Shown here: positions 7,518 through 17,345 of the stretch, piece after piece
Position numbering within the stretch: the first letter of the stretch is position 1
How the letters are laid out: each line of letters begins with the position of its first letter
DNA from: Prevotellaceae bacterium UBA2757
GTDB taxonomy: Bacteria; Bacteroidota; Bacteroidia; Bacteroidales; Bacteroidaceae
Direction: 5' to 3'
Assembly (NCBI GenBank): GCA_002353215.1
Contig: DEJD01000105.1
Location: 1-21,324, forward strand
Length of the DNA: 21,324 nucleotides
Translations under genes and position numbers: made by a program
The notes under the pieces: model-generated
The model's database searches: none
What the model was told of the DNA's origin: nothing
What the model saw: the letters and a program-made list of their open reading frames with translations, nothing else

Positions 7518-9134
7518 ATGCGCGATTACGGCACGCACGTATTTACTAAAGCTGATAGTTCAATTATAGGAATAATTGAGTCAGCCATCAAAACAGGATG
7601 GGGTAAGGTGGCATATAGTGATTATGGCACCGATGTTGAATATACCTATGCAGATGTTGCTCGTACAATAGCAGCATTGCATGCCCTTTTCAATGATTTA
7701 GGTCTGAAACCGGGAGACAAGATAGCTCTGTGTGATAAGAATAGCAGTAACTGGGCAATCAGTTATATTGCCATTCTTACTTATGGAACTGTTGTGGTAC
7801 CTATCCTTTCGGACTTCAGTGTAGAACAGATTCAGAATATCTATGAGCACTCTGATTCGAAACTGATGATTGGAAGGGCAGACCTGCCGATGGAATCGTT
7901 GCTGAATATAGTCAATTGGACGATGGTGAAGAGTGGACAGAGTATAGATGACTATGATTACAGCGGTTTGCAGAAGTCGGATGTCAAGTATTTCCAGGAA
8001 AATCCGGAAGATGTTGCACTCATCAGTTATACGAGTGGTTCTACAGGACATTCCAAGGGAGTTATGTTGCCATACAGGTCTTTGTGGTCGAACGTAATCT
8101 TTGCTGACGAACGACTTGGACTGGAACCGGAAGTGAATGTCATGTCGTTGTTGCCAATGGCACATATGTATGGTATGGCATTCGAATTCCTGTATGAGTT
8201 CTGCGTAAGATGTCATGTGTTCTTCCTTACGAAGACTCCTTCGCCTGCTGTCATATTAAAAGCTTTCAGCGAGGTAAAACCTAAACTGGTAGTTGCTGTG
8301 CCTCTGATTATAGAGAAGATAGTACAGAGTAAGGTGTTACCGGTATTGCGTACGAAGAAGATACGACTTCTTATGAAGCTTCCGTTTATGAAGGGTGTTA
8401 TATATAGTCGCATCAAAGATAAACTAATAAAGGCTTTCGGTGGCGAGTTCTATGAGGTGATAGTGGGTGGAGCTGCGTTCAATAAGGATGTGGAGAATTT
8501 GCTCTCAGCTATTAAGTTCCCTTATGTCGTAGGATACGGAATGACTGAATGCGGACCTATCATCTGCTACGAAGACTGGCATATGTTTGTGAAGAATTCG
8601 TGCGGAAAGGCAGCTCCACGTATGGAAGTAAAGATTGATTCTTCAGATCCGGAGAAAGTGCCCGGCGAGATTATAACCAAGGGTATGAATGTGATGCTCG
8701 GTTATTATAAGAACGAGGAGGAAACGCGTGAAGCAATAGATGAAGACGGTTGGTTGCATACTGGCGACTTGGGCACAATGGATAAGGAGGGTAATGTGTT
8801 TATCCGTGGAAGAAAAAAGACCATGTTGCTTGGTGCCAACGGACAGAATGTATATCCAGAAGAAATAGAAGATATTATCCTTACACAGTCGTATTTCGAT
8901 GAGTGTGTTGTAGTACAGAGAGGTGAGAAACTTGCTGCTTTGGTGTATGTGTCGGATGAGAATTTGCAGGCGCGCGGCATGACTCGCGATGGGGTAAGAG
9001 CTGATATGAACCGTTATCGTGGTCACCTGAATAAGATTTTGCCTAAGTTTGCAAACCTGTCTGCACTCGAGTTGCAGGATGAACCGTTTGAAAAGACTCC
9101 AAAACGTAGCATTAGAAGATATTTGTATAAATAA
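7518..9134 (+). CDS. AMP-forming acyl-CoA synthetase, first tandem copy
   Basis: A 538-residue ANL-superfamily enzyme, probably a long-chain fatty acid-CoA ligase. It would activate a carboxylic acid with ATP to an acyl-AMP and transfer it to CoA (or another thiol). Motifs in order: phosphate-binding loop YTSGSTGHSKG from 171, adenine-binding GYGMTE 339-344, ribose-binding Asp in TGD 415-417, the hinge region RGRKKTMLLGANGQNVYPEE, and the C-terminal catalytic lysine region KTPKR 526-530. All key elements are intact. It has its own promoter with a very short leader, and a close paralogue begins 4 bases after its stop. The substrate cannot be read from the sequence. No acyl carrier protein or other lipid gene lies alongside. 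Confidence 0.88.
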   Translation: MRDYGTHVFTKADSSIIGIIESAIKTGWGKVAYSDYGTDVEYTYADVARTIAALHALFNDLGLKPGDKIALCDKNSSNWAISYIAILTYGTVVVPILSDFSVEQIQNIYEHSDSKLMIGRADLPMESLLNIVNWTMVKSGQSIDDYDYSGLQKSDVKYFQENPEDVALISYTSGSTGHSKGVMLPYRSLWSNVIFADERLGLEPEVNVMSLLPMAHMYGMAFEFLYEFCVRCHVFFLTKTPSPAVILKAFSEVKPKLVVAVPLIIEKIVQSKVLPVLRTKKIRLLMKLPFMKGVIYSRIKDKLIKAFGGEFYEVIVGGAAFNKDVENLLSAIKFPYVVGYGMTECGPIICYEDWHMFVKNSCGKAAPRMEVKIDSSDPEKVPGEIITKGMNVMLGYYKNEEETREAIDEDGWLHTGDLGTMDKEGNVFIRGRKKTMLLGANGQNVYPEEIEDIILTQSYFDECVVVQRGEKLAALVYVSDENLQARGMTRDGVRADMNRYRGHLNKILPKFANLSALELQDEPFEKTPKRSIRRYLYK

Positions 9135-9138
9135 ACAT

Positions 9139-10743
9139 ATGGCTGAGAATATTAAGAAACAATCATTGCTAGAAGTTATCGAGGATTCGATAAAGAAGAA
9201 TTGGAAGTTGCCGGCTTATAGTGATTATGGCACTGATACAAGTTTCACGTATGCAGATGTGGCACAGCAGATGGCCCGCTTACATTATATATATAAAGAG
9301 CTGGGCATAAAGCAAGGGGATAAGATATGTTTGTGTGCAAAGAACAGTAGTCGTTGGGCTATTGCTGCTTTGAGCATTACCACTTATGGAGCTGTTCTAG
9401 TACCTGTGCTGCATGATTTCAGTACTGAGCAAATTCAGAATATTTTTGAGCACTCGGAGTCTTCTCTGATGATATGCGACACCAAACTGAAGGATGCTTT
9501 TCCTGAAGCTATGGATGTAAGCAACTTCTCTTTCTTTGACGGTCGCACGACGGTGTCGATTGATAAATTCAAAAAACTGAAGAAGAAAGAGGTGAAGTAT
9601 TTCCGTGAGAATCCGGAAGACTTGGCTCTTATAAGCTACACGAGTGGCTCTACAGGTCATTCCAAGGGTGTGATGCTGCCATATCGTGCTATCTGGGGTA
9701 ATTCGAAAGATGTAGATTATCTGTTCGACCTGAAAAGAGGCGATGATTTATTGCCTTTGCTCCCAATGAGTCATATGTACGGTTTCGCGTTTGAATATAT
9801 GTATGGCACATGCGTGGGTTGTCATGCTCACTTCCTTACTAAGGTTCCAAGTCCGAAGATTGTTCTTGAGGCATTCGGATCGGTGAAACCACGTATGATT
9901 GTATGTGTTCCGTTGGTAATTGAGAAGATCGTCCAGAGCAAGGTGTTCCCGCTGATTCGCACAAAGACATTCCGTCTCTGGCTGAAGATGCCGGTAATCA
10001 AACAGTTCATATACTGGCAAATAAAGCGTAAACTCTACAAGGCTTTCGGAGGAAATATTATACAGGCAGTTATCGGTGGAGCAGCCCTTAATCAGGAAGT
10101 AGATGCTTTCCTGGCAAAGATTCATTTCCCGTACAGTATAGGTTACGGTATGACCGAGTGTGCTCCGCTTATCTGCTTCGACAACTATAAGACGATGAAA
10201 AAGGGAAGCTGTGGACGTGTATTGCCAAATATGGAAATATGTGTTGACAGTGAAGATCCTCATAATGTGCCAGGTGAGATTCTTGCCCGTGGTACTAACA
10301 CTATGCTTGGGTATTATAAGAATGAGGAAGAAACTAAGGAGGCCATGGGCGAGGACGGCTGGTTGCACACTGGTGACCTTGGAGTTATAGATGAAGAGGG
10401 TTATCTCTTTATTCGTGGAAGAAAGAAAACAATGCTGCTTGGCGCCAATGGACAGAATGTATATCCAGAAGAAATAGAAGATCAGATTCTGACGCTTACC
10501 AATTTTGAGGAGTGTGTCGTAGTGCAACGTGGCGAAAAACTCGTAGCTCTCGTATATATAAGCGAGAAGACTATGGAGGCAAAGAACATTACCCGTGAAC
10601 ATATTGAACGCCATTTGGATAATTATCGTAAGCGTATCAATGAAAAACTGCCTAAGTTTGCAGCTATCAGTGCTATCGAAATTCAGGAAGAAGAATTTGA
10701 GAAGACTCCTAAGCGTAGTATCAGAAGATACCTGTATAAATAA
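9139..10743 (+). CDS. AMP-forming acyl-CoA synthetase, second tandem copy
   Basis: A 534-residue paralogue of the preceding enzyme. The open frame extends upstream to 9049, but that part overlaps the previous gene. The ATG at 9139 is chosen because the protein then aligns from its N-terminus with copy 1 (shared AYSDYGTD and TYADVA blocks). The ANL motifs are intact: YTSGSTGHSKG from 167, GYGMTE, HTGDLG, RGRKKTMLLGANGQNVYPEE, and KTPKR 522-526. The last 15 residues are identical to copy 1. Most differences lie in the middle, where the acyl pocket would be, for example ICDTKLKDAF against IGRADLPMES. This suggests duplication followed by a change in substrate range, which is inference. It is probably cotranscribed with copy 1. 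Confidence 0.88.
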   Translation: MAENIKKQSLLEVIEDSIKKNWKLPAYSDYGTDTSFTYADVAQQMARLHYIYKELGIKQGDKICLCAKNSSRWAIAALSITTYGAVLVPVLHDFSTEQIQNIFEHSESSLMICDTKLKDAFPEAMDVSNFSFFDGRTTVSIDKFKKLKKKEVKYFRENPEDLALISYTSGSTGHSKGVMLPYRAIWGNSKDVDYLFDLKRGDDLLPLLPMSHMYGFAFEYMYGTCVGCHAHFLTKVPSPKIVLEAFGSVKPRMIVCVPLVIEKIVQSKVFPLIRTKTFRLWLKMPVIKQFIYWQIKRKLYKAFGGNIIQAVIGGAALNQEVDAFLAKIHFPYSIGYGMTECAPLICFDNYKTMKKGSCGRVLPNMEICVDSEDPHNVPGEILARGTNTMLGYYKNEEETKEAMGEDGWLHTGDLGVIDEEGYLFIRGRKKTMLLGANGQNVYPEEIEDQILTLTNFEECVVVQRGEKLVALVYISEKTMEAKNITREHIERHLDNYRKRINEKLPKFAAISAIEIQEEEFEKTPKRSIRRYLYK

Positions 10744-10786
10744 GCATTCGTGATTATTCTGATTTTTCAGTTGACCAATACCTGTT

Positions 10787-11221
10787 ATGACTGATGACGA
10801 ACGCTTTATGAAGGAGGCTCTGCAAGAGGCACGTAGGGCTCTTGCAAAGGATGAAGTGCCGATTGGTGCTGTTGTTGTAGCAGAAGGGCGTGTCATAGGC
10901 AGGGGATACAACCTAACGGAAACCCTCCATGATGTGACGGCTCATGCTGAGATGCAGGCAATTACGGCTGCGGAAGAGTATCTTGGCGGAAAATATTTAG
11001 ATAAGTGTACACTATATGTAACGGTGGAACCCTGTGTGATGTGTGCCGGTGCAATGGGGTGGAGTCAGGTGCAGAGGGTAGTTTACGGAGCTAGTGATCC
11101 TAAACGCGGCTACCAAACTTATGCCCCGAGGGCGTTGCATCCGAAGGCATCTGTAACCGATGGGGTGCTGGCTGAGGAATGTGGAAAACTGATGACCGAC
11201 TTTTTTAAAAGTAAAAGGTGA
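10787..11221 (+). CDS. tadA: tRNA-specific adenosine deaminase
   Basis: A 144-residue cytidine/deoxycytidylate deaminase-fold enzyme that converts adenosine 34 to inosine in tRNA-Arg(ACG). The zinc site is complete: HAE at 53-55 (His ligand and catalytic Glu) and PCVMC at 82-86 (two Cys ligands). VPIGAVVV (24-31) and the typical C-terminal EECGKLMTDFFK are present, and length is normal for TadA. It follows the second ligase gene after 43 bases with no promoter visible, so it may be read from the same transcript. Its stop overlaps the GTG start of the next gene. Confidence 0.93.
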   Translation: MTDDERFMKEALQEARRALAKDEVPIGAVVVAEGRVIGRGYNLTETLHDVTAHAEMQAITAAEEYLGGKYLDKCTLYVTVEPCVMCAGAMGWSQVQRVVYGASDPKRGYQTYAPRALHPKASVTDGVLAEECGKLMTDFFKSKR

Positions 11222-12576
11222 TAAAAGATATGACAAAGGGTCAGCCGTTTTGGTTGATCCTTCACTTTGCCTGGCCATTGCTGCTTGGCAATATATTACA
11301 ACAATTCTATAGCCTGGTTGATGCTGCTATCGTGGGGCAGTATCTGGGCATGAATGCGCTAGCTGGAGTTGGAGCAAGCAGTAGTGTGCTCTTTCTTATT
11401 ATAGGATTCTGCAACGGAACAGCCAATGGATTCGGTATTCCGATAGCTCAAGCCTTCGGGGCGGAGGATTATCTGCAGATGCGCCGTTATGTGCGTGTCA
11501 GCTACTATGCAGGAATGGTAATTTCTGTTGCGCAGGCTGTGGTGTGTTCGCTTCTTTGCGGAAATATCCTGAAATGGATGCAAACTCCTCTGGAAATATT
11601 TGATGACGCCTATACCTATCTCCTGATTACTTTTATCACAATCCCCTGTAATATGATATATAACCTGCTGGCAAGTGTTATCAGGGCACTTGGCGACAGT
11701 AAGACGCCATTCTATTTTCTTGTTCTTGCCAGCATATTGAATATATTGCTCGACCTCCTTTTCGTTATTGTATTCGGTATGGGAGTAGGTGGTGCTGCAT
11801 TGGCAACGGCTGTTGCCCAAACCATAAGTATCATAGTCTGTGTAGTGTACATGAAACGCTGTTTCCCGATACTGAAAGGGGAAATGTCGGAATATAATAT
11901 TTTCGACTTGTGGATACTGCTTGGATTTGGTATTCCTTTTGGTCTTCAGTTCTCAATTACCGCTATAGGCTCTATGATGCTGCAGGCTGCCAATAATGCA
12001 CTAGGTACTGCCTGTGCTACTGCATTTACTGCAGCTATGCGACTGAAGATGTTTTTCATATGTGCCTTTGAAAATCTTGGGGTGGCTATGGCTACCTATT
12101 GTGGTCAGAACCTTGGTGCAAAGAAAATGGACAGGGTGATTTCCGGAATAAAGGATGCTCTACTGATGATGGTGGTTTACTGGCTGTTCACAATGGCTAT
12201 TATGTTGCCATATGCGCGCGACCTCTCTATGCTGTTTATCTATAAGAGTGCTACTCAGATATTGGATTACAGTGAACAGTTCATGCATATATCCTGCCTG
12301 AATTATCTGTTTTTGGGTTCACTTGTTATCTTCCGTTATTCGTTGCAGGGACTCGGATATACGCGTCTGGCGATGTGGAGTGGTGTGAGCGAACTCATTG
12401 CCCGTGCTTTAGTGAGCCTTTTTGTGGTTCCACTATTGGGTTTCCTGGGCGTTTGTATTGGTGACCCAGCTGCTTGGGTTGCAGCAAATATATTCCTTTT
12501 GCCGGCTTTCTGGCATGTGTATAATAAACTGAAAAATACTGTAACAAAGGCGGCTCATTCATCAGTTAATGGTTGA
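11218..12576 (+). CDS. MATE-family efflux transporter
   Basis: A 452-residue multidrug and toxic compound extrusion protein with about twelve membrane helices in two homologous halves. The N-terminus MIKDMTKGQPFWLILHFAWP matches the common M..DMT.G.P...I..F..P opening of MATE proteins. This supports the GTG start at 11218, which overlaps the tadA stop (GTGA); an ATG at 11230 is the alternative. Other markers are LQQFYSLVDAAIVGQYLG, NALAGVGASS, GNGTANG-like CNGTANGFGIP, RALGDSKTP and YCGQNLGAKK. It would export organic cations or other compounds using a Na+ or H+ gradient. The substrate is unknown and context gives no hint. Confidence 0.9.
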   Translation: MIKDMTKGQPFWLILHFAWPLLLGNILQQFYSLVDAAIVGQYLGMNALAGVGASSSVLFLIIGFCNGTANGFGIPIAQAFGAEDYLQMRRYVRVSYYAGMVISVAQAVVCSLLCGNILKWMQTPLEIFDDAYTYLLITFITIPCNMIYNLLASVIRALGDSKTPFYFLVLASILNILLDLLFVIVFGMGVGGAALATAVAQTISIIVCVVYMKRCFPILKGEMSEYNIFDLWILLGFGIPFGLQFSITAIGSMMLQAANNALGTACATAFTAAMRLKMFFICAFENLGVAMATYCGQNLGAKKMDRVISGIKDALLMMVVYWLFTMAIMLPYARDLSMLFIYKSATQILDYSEQFMHISCLNYLFLGSLVIFRYSLQGLGYTRLAMWSGVSELIARALVSLFVVPLLGFLGVCIGDPAAWVAANIFLLPAFWHVYNKLKNTVTKAAHSSVNG

Positions 12577-12635
12577 AGTCTGTGCAGAAAACACATTTTT
12601 TACCGTTTTTATTTTCTGTTTCCAAATATAAGTCT

Positions 12636-12643
12636 TACCTTTG
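12636..12643 (+). promoter_or_regulatory. Putative -7 promoter element for rimP-nusA-infB
   Basis: TACCTTTG matches TAnnTTTG and lies 60 bases before the rimP start, after a gap following the MATE gene. The -33 region (about 12613-12618, TTTCTG) is only a weak match to TTTG. Transcription would begin near 12649-12652, directly before the leader hairpin. Confidence 0.6.
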
Positions 12644-12654
12644 TCACCCGAATT

Positions 12655-12687
12655 GAGGGGACCCAAGAGGTTTCCCCTCTTTGTTTT
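12655..12687 (+). terminator. Leader hairpin with T-rich tail upstream of rimP (possible attenuator)
   Basis: GAGGGGA (12655-12661) pairs perfectly with TCCCCTC (12673-12679), with two more possible CC/GG pairs inside around an AAGA loop. The tail TTTGTTTT at 12680-12687 follows at once, which is the shape of an intrinsic terminator. It lies after the putative rimP promoter and before the rimP ATG, so it could act as an attenuator of the rimP-nusA-infB operon, or simply end transcripts coming from the MATE gene. Confidence 0.6.
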
Positions 12688-12702
12688 ATATATAGTTTAC
12701 TT

Positions 12703-13170
12703 ATGATAGATAAGAAATTAGTAACAGATTTAGCAAACGAATGGCTTCAGGGAAAAGAGTATTTTCTCGTTGAGGCTAATGTTGACAACCAAAACAAAAT
12801 CACTGTGGAGATAGACCACAAGGATGGCGTGTGGATTGAAGACTGTTGTGAATTGAGTAAGTTTATCGAAGATCATCTGGATCGTGATGTGGAGGATTTC
12901 GAACTTGAAGTAGGAAGTGCCGGTATAGGACAACCATTCAAGGTATTGCAACAATACAAGAATGCTATAGGTTATGATGTTGAACTGATGACTTCTGACG
13001 GTAAGAAGATGGAAGGGGAGATGAAGGAGGCAGCAGAGTCTGGATTCACAGTTGTCGTTTCTGAAAAACAAAAGGTGGAGGGCAAAAAGCGTCCTGTCAT
13101 GGTTGATGTTGAGAAGACGTTTAGCTATGATGATGTAAAGTGGGTGAAGAGTATAATAGATTTTAAATAA
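12703..13170 (+). CDS. rimP: Ribosome maturation factor RimP
   Basis: A 155-residue protein of the RimP (YhbC) family, a cytoplasmic factor for maturation of the 30S subunit. It has the two-domain layout: an N-terminal alpha/beta domain (about 1-80) with LVEANVDNQNKITVEID and EDFELEVGSAGIGQPF, and a C-terminal SH3-like domain (about 85-155) ending DVKWVKSIIDF. Identity is supported by its place directly before nusA (16-base gap) in the rimP-nusA-infB order common in bacteria. Its expression likely depends on the promoter and leader hairpin just upstream. Confidence 0.92.
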   Translation: MIDKKLVTDLANEWLQGKEYFLVEANVDNQNKITVEIDHKDGVWIEDCCELSKFIEDHLDRDVEDFELEVGSAGIGQPFKVLQQYKNAIGYDVELMTSDGKKMEGEMKEAAESGFTVVVSEKQKVEGKKRPVMVDVEKTFSYDDVKWVKSIIDFK

Positions 13171-13186
13171 TAAATACAATATAATT

Positions 13187-14452
13187 ATGGCAATCAAAAA
13201 GAAAACAGATCAGGTCAACTTGATTGATACATTCAAGGATTTCAAGGAGACAAAAAACATTGACCGCACTACGCTTGTGAGTGTCCTGGAGGATTCTTTC
13301 CGTAGCGTGTTGCAGAAAACGTATGGATCGGATGAGAATTTCGATGTAATCGTAAACCCTGACAAGGGTGACTTCGAAATCTATCGTAACCGTACCGTTG
13401 TTGCTGATGGCGAGGTGAAGAATTCAAACACAGAAATTTCATTGAGCGAGGCTCAGAAAATCGACGAAGACTATGAGGTAGGTGAGGAAGTGTCGGAGAA
13501 GGTTCATTTCGACGATTTCGGTCGTCGTGCTATTCTTACTCTTCGTCAGACGATGGCAAGTAAGATTCTCGATCTTGAACACGACAACCTATATAATAAA
13601 TATGTGGAGAAAGTAGGACAGATAGTGACTGCTGAGGTCTATCAGATCTGGAAGCGTGAGGTGCTTCTTCTCGATGATGAAGGCAACGAACTCCTCTTAC
13701 CAAAGAGTGAACAGATTCCTACCGATTTCTTCCGTAAGCGTGAACCTGCTCGTGCAGTTGTTCTTCGTGTTGACAATCAGAATAATAATCCTAAGATTAT
13801 TTTGAGCCGTACAGCTCCTGAGTTCTTGCAGCGTTTGTTGGAGAACGAAGTGCCAGAAATCAATGATGGTTTGATTACTATCCGTAAGATTGCACGTATC
13901 CCTGGTGAGCGTGCTAAGATTGCAGTAGAGAGCTATAACGAACGTATTGACCCAGTGGGTGCCTGTGTAGGTGTGAAGGGTAGCCGTATCCACGGTATTG
14001 TTCGTGAACTCCACAACGAGAATATCGACGTTATCAATTATACAAGTAATACAAAACTGTTTATCCAACGTGCTTTGGCGCCTGCTCATGTTTCCAGTAT
14101 AGTACTGAACGAAGAAGACAAGAAGGCAGAAGTATATCTTCAGCCAGACCAGGTGAGTCTCGCTATCGGTAAGAATGGACAGAATATCAAACTAGCCAGC
14201 ATGCTTACCGGATATACTATTGACGTATTCCGTGAACTGGATGGTAATGAGCCAACTGAAGAGGATATCTATTTGGACGAGTTCAAGGATGAGGTTGATG
14301 AGTGGATTATCGATGCTATTAAAGCTATCGGACTCGATACCGCAAAGTCTGTTCTCAATGCTCCACGTGAGATGCTCATTGAGAAGGCTGACCTCGAAGA
14401 AGCTACAGTAGATGAATTGTTAAAGACACTTCGTGCTGAATTTGAAGATTAA
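13187..14452 (+). CDS. nusA: Transcription termination/antitermination factor NusA
   Basis: A 421-residue RNA polymerase-associated factor that modulates pausing, termination and antitermination. The N-terminal polymerase-binding domain spans about 1-125 (LVSVLEDSFRSVLQKTYG). An S1 domain follows at about 135-200 (GQIVTAEVYQIWKREVLLLDDEGNE). The tandem KH domains carry GVKG (262-265) and AIGKNGQNI (326-334). A short C-terminal helical segment ends LRAEFED. There are no E. coli-type acidic AR1/AR2 repeats, consistent with the shorter NusA of many phyla. It sits between rimP and infB, as is usual. Confidence 0.96.
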   Translation: MAIKKKTDQVNLIDTFKDFKETKNIDRTTLVSVLEDSFRSVLQKTYGSDENFDVIVNPDKGDFEIYRNRTVVADGEVKNSNTEISLSEAQKIDEDYEVGEEVSEKVHFDDFGRRAILTLRQTMASKILDLEHDNLYNKYVEKVGQIVTAEVYQIWKREVLLLDDEGNELLLPKSEQIPTDFFRKREPARAVVLRVDNQNNNPKIILSRTAPEFLQRLLENEVPEINDGLITIRKIARIPGERAKIAVESYNERIDPVGACVGVKGSRIHGIVRELHNENIDVINYTSNTKLFIQRALAPAHVSSIVLNEEDKKAEVYLQPDQVSLAIGKNGQNIKLASMLTGYTIDVFRELDGNEPTEEDIYLDEFKDEVDEWIIDAIKAIGLDTAKSVLNAPREMLIEKADLEEATVDELLKTLRAEFED

Positions 14453-14513
14453 GTCCGTAGCTGCTTCTTAATGCATTTTTCCATTTACAAATTCAAATTT
14501 TGATTCAACTTAG

Positions 14514-17288
14514 ATGGCAGTAAGATTAAATAAAGCATTAAAGGAACTTAATGTAGGAATCAACACAGTTGCTGAATTCCTGCAGAAGAAGGGCATACCT
14601 CTTGAGGATGCTACACCTAACGCTAAACTGACCGATGAACAGCACTCTCTGTTAATGAAGGAGTTTGGCAGTGACAAGACTTTGCATTCGGAAGTGAAGG
14701 CTGATATCCAGAAGCGCAAGGAACGTGAGGAACGTGAAAAGCAGGAACGTAAGGATCGTGAACGTGAGGAACGTGAACGCAAAGAACAAGAGGCTCGTCT
14801 GGAGAAGGAACGTCTGGAGAAAGAACGCGAAGAGCGTAAGCCGCAGTTTAAGATAGTAGGTAATATCAACGATATAAAGGAAGAAGAACGTAAGCGTAAG
14901 GAAGAAGAGGCTGCTGCAAAGGCTGCTGCACAAGCTGCCGCAGAGGCAGAGGCTGCTGCAAAGGCAGAAGCGGAGAAGGCTCGGAAACAAGCAGGTGAAT
15001 CACAGGCTCCTTCCGACCGTTTAGAGGCTAACTCTGAAGGTGTGTATCGTTTGAGTGCTCCTGAAGGTAGTGGCGTACAGTTCAAGCAAGTTGGTTTCAT
15101 CGACCTTGACAGCATCAATTCTAAAACCCGTCCTGATCGCAAAAGTGCTAGCGAACGCAAGAAAGAACGTCAAGAGAAACGCCAGCAACAGGCTGCTCAA
15201 CAGGATGGCAATAAGAAAAAACGTAACCGAATTGGCAAGGAAAAGATTGATGTAGAGGCTGCAGGCAAACAGGCAAATAGTCAGCAGGCTAAAAAGCAAG
15301 GTGGCCAGCAGGGACAGTCTAATCAGCAACCTCAACAAGGTTCTGGTAAGAAGAAAAAGAAGAATAAAGCTGTTAAGCCTCAGGAACTGAGTGACGAGGA
15401 AGTAGCAAAGCAGGTTAAAGATACTCTTGCACGTCTTACGCAAAAACAGGAAAAGAAGGGCGTGAAGTATCGTAAGGAGAAGCGTGAAGCCGTACGTGAA
15501 CGTATAGCAGAGGAGGAAGAGTTGGAGAACATGGAGAATAAAGTGCTGAAGCTTACCGAATTTGTTACTGTAAGTGACTTGGCTACTATGATGGATGTTC
15601 CTGTTACAAAGGTTATTGGTACATGTATGTCCATTGGTATGATGGTAAGTATCAACCAACGACTCGATGCCGAGACAATCAATATAGTTGCTGAAGAATT
15701 CGGCTTTACCACAAGTTACGTAAGCGAAGAGGTTAGTAATGCTATCGAAGAAGAAGAGGATGCAGCAGAAGACCTTGAGACACGTGCTCCTATTATTACA
15801 GTCATGGGTCACGTTGACCATGGTAAGACTTCGCTTCTAGACTATGTGCGAAATACTAATGTAATTGCAGGAGAAGCCGGAGGTATCACACAACATATCG
15901 GTGCTTACAATGTAAAACTGAAGAATGGAAAACGAATAACCTTCCTCGATACCCCTGGTCACGAAGCGTTTACCGCCATGCGTGCCCGTGGTGCTCAGGT
16001 TACGGATATCGCTATAATCATTATTGCAGCCGACGATGCTATCATGCCTCAGACAAAGGAGGCTATTGCTCATGCTCAGGCAGCAGGCGTTCCTATGGTT
16101 TTCGCTATAAACAAGATAGATAAACCGGGAGCAAATCCTGAGAAGATTAAGGAGCAGTTGGCTAACATGAACCTGCTTGTTGAAGACTGGGGAGGTAAAT
16201 ACCAAAGTCAGGAAATCTCTGCAAAGAAGGGAATTGGTGTTGAGGAACTGATGGATAAGGTGCTTCTTGAAGCAGAAATGCTTGACTTGAAGGCAAATCC
16301 TAATCGTAAAGCCACTGGTTCAATTATTGAGTCAACACTTGATAAAGGACGTGGTTATGTAGCTACTATCCTATGCCAGAACGGAACTCTGCGTCAGGGT
16401 GACATTGTGTTGGCAGGTACTCACTATGGAAAGATAAAGGCTATGTTCAATGAGCGCGGTCAGCGTATAGAGAAGGCTCTGCCTGCTGAACCTGCTGTTA
16501 TACTTGGTCTTAATGGTGCACCTACAGCAGGTGATACTTTCCACGTGATGGAGTCGGAACAGGAGGCTCGTGAAATCTGTAATAAACGTGAACAGCTGAA
16601 ACGTGAACAAGGCTTGCGTACTCTGAAACGTGTTGACCTTAACGAGTTGGGCCGTCGTATTGCTCTTGGTGACTTTAAAGAACTTAACCTCGTTGTCAAG
16701 GGTGACGTGGATGGTTCTATCGAGGCACTGTCCGACTCACTTATCAAACTCTCTACAGAAAAGATTCAAGTCAATGTTATCCATAAGGCTGTAGGACAGA
16801 TTTCTGAAAGTGATGTAACACTTGCCAGTGCTTCCGATGCTATCATCATTGGTTTCCAGGTGCGTCCGTCAGCTGCTGCCCGTAAATTGGCAGAACAGGA
16901 AGGTGTCGATATCCGTCTCTATTCGATTATTTATGATACTATAGAGGAGATAAAGGACGCAATGGAAGGTATGCTTGCTCCAACTATGAAGGAGGAAGTG
17001 ACTGGTCAGGCAGAAGTCCGTCAGGTATATAAGATTACCAAGGTAGGTACTGTGGCAGGTTGTTGGGTTACTGAAGGTAAGATTCATCGTACCGACAAGA
17101 TTCGTGTTATCCGCGATGGAATCGTTGTTTACACAGGTGCTATCCTTGCACTGAAGCGATTCAAGGATGATGTCAAGGAGGTTGGTCGTGACTTTGAATG
17201 CGGTATATCAATTGTCAACTACAACGACATCCGTGAAGGCGATACCTTTGAGACTTACAACGAAGTAGAAGTAAAGGCTAAGTTATAA
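14514..17288 (+). CDS. infB: Translation initiation factor IF-2
   Basis: A 924-residue GTPase that brings initiator tRNA to the 30S subunit and promotes subunit joining. The N-terminal IF2_N-like motif (about 1-55, [20 protein letters not shown]) is followed by a long, highly charged and Ala-rich low-complexity region (about 65-330). A second IF2_N-like helical segment lies near 345-400. The G domain carries GHVDHGKT (432-439), DTPGHE (479-484) and NKID (533-536). Domains II-IV follow, including the conserved [12 protein letters not shown] and [15 protein letters not shown] and ending near [15 protein letters not shown]. It is intact, and its length suits the long-N-terminus IF-2 of Bacteroidetes. 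The 61-base gap after nusA has no clear promoter, so cotranscription is likely. Confidence 0.97.
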   Translation: MAVRLNKALKELNVGINTVAEFLQKKGIPLEDATPNAKLTDEQHSLLMKEFGSDKTLHSEVKADIQKRKEREEREKQERKDREREERERKEQEARLEKERLEKEREERKPQFKIVGNINDIKEEERKRKEEEAAAKAAAQAAAEAEAAAKAEAEKARKQAGESQAPSDRLEANSEGVYRLSAPEGSGVQFKQVGFIDLDSINSKTRPDRKSASERKKERQEKRQQQAAQQDGNKKKRNRIGKEKIDVEAAGKQANSQQAKKQGGQQGQSNQQPQQGSGKKKKKNKAVKPQELSDEEVAKQVKDTLARLTQKQEKKGVKYRKEKREAVRERIAEEEELENMENKVLKLTEFVTVSDLATMMDVPVTKVIGTCMSIGMMVSINQRLDAETINIVAEEFGFTTSYVSEEVSNAIEEEEDAAEDLETRAPIITVMGHVDHGKTSLLDYVRNTNVIAGEAGGITQHIGAYNVKLKNGKRITFLDTPGHEAFTAMRARGAQVTDIAIIIIAADDAIMPQTKEAIAHAQAAGVPMVFAINKIDKPGANPEKIKEQLANMNLLVEDWGGKYQSQEISAKKGIGVEELMDKVLLEAEMLDLKANPNRKATGSIIESTLDKGRGYVATILCQNGTLRQGDIVLAGTHYGKIKAMFNERGQRIEKALPAEPAVILGLNGAPTAGDTFHVMESEQEAREICNKREQLKREQGLRTLKRVDLNELGRRIALGDFKELNLVVKGDVDGSIEALSDSLIKLSTEKIQVNVIHKAVGQISESDVTLASASDAIIIGFQVRPSAAARKLAEQEGVDIRLYSIIYDTIEEIKDAMEGMLAPTMKEEVTGQAEVRQVYKITKVGTVAGCWVTEGKIHRTDKIRVIRDGIVVYTGAILALKRFKDDVKEVGRDFECGISIVNYNDIREGDTFETYNEVEVKAKL
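14697..14990 (+). repeat. Low-complexity Lys/Arg/Glu and Ala repeats within infB
   Basis: The segment encodes runs of KERE, EERK and RLEKE followed by [15 protein letters not shown]. At DNA level it shows many imperfect copies of GAACGT and GCTGCTGCA-like units. It forms a probable single long charged helix linking the IF-2 N-terminus to the GTPase core. Opposite-strand open frames across it are by-products of this composition. Confidence 0.7.
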
Positions 17289-17345
17289 ACTTTAGTTTCA
17301 CTCTCATTGAGAAGATACTAAAAGGTTTTAACCGCTTACTTATAT

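Noticed and set aside
9049..9138. N-terminal extension of the second acyl-CoA ligase
   Set aside because: It overlaps the end of the first ligase in another frame, and alignment with the paralogue begins at the ATG at 9139.
9748..10911. A 387-codon minus-strand open frame across the second ligase and tadA
   Set aside because: Both plus-strand genes are complete with catalytic motifs. The minus translation is Ser/Thr/Ile-rich with no recognisable motif.
14510..15821. Several minus-strand open frames opposite the infB N-terminus, rich in Ser/Arg/Leu/Phe
   Set aside because: They are products of the repetitive Lys/Arg/Glu and Ala coding region of IF-2 on the other strand.
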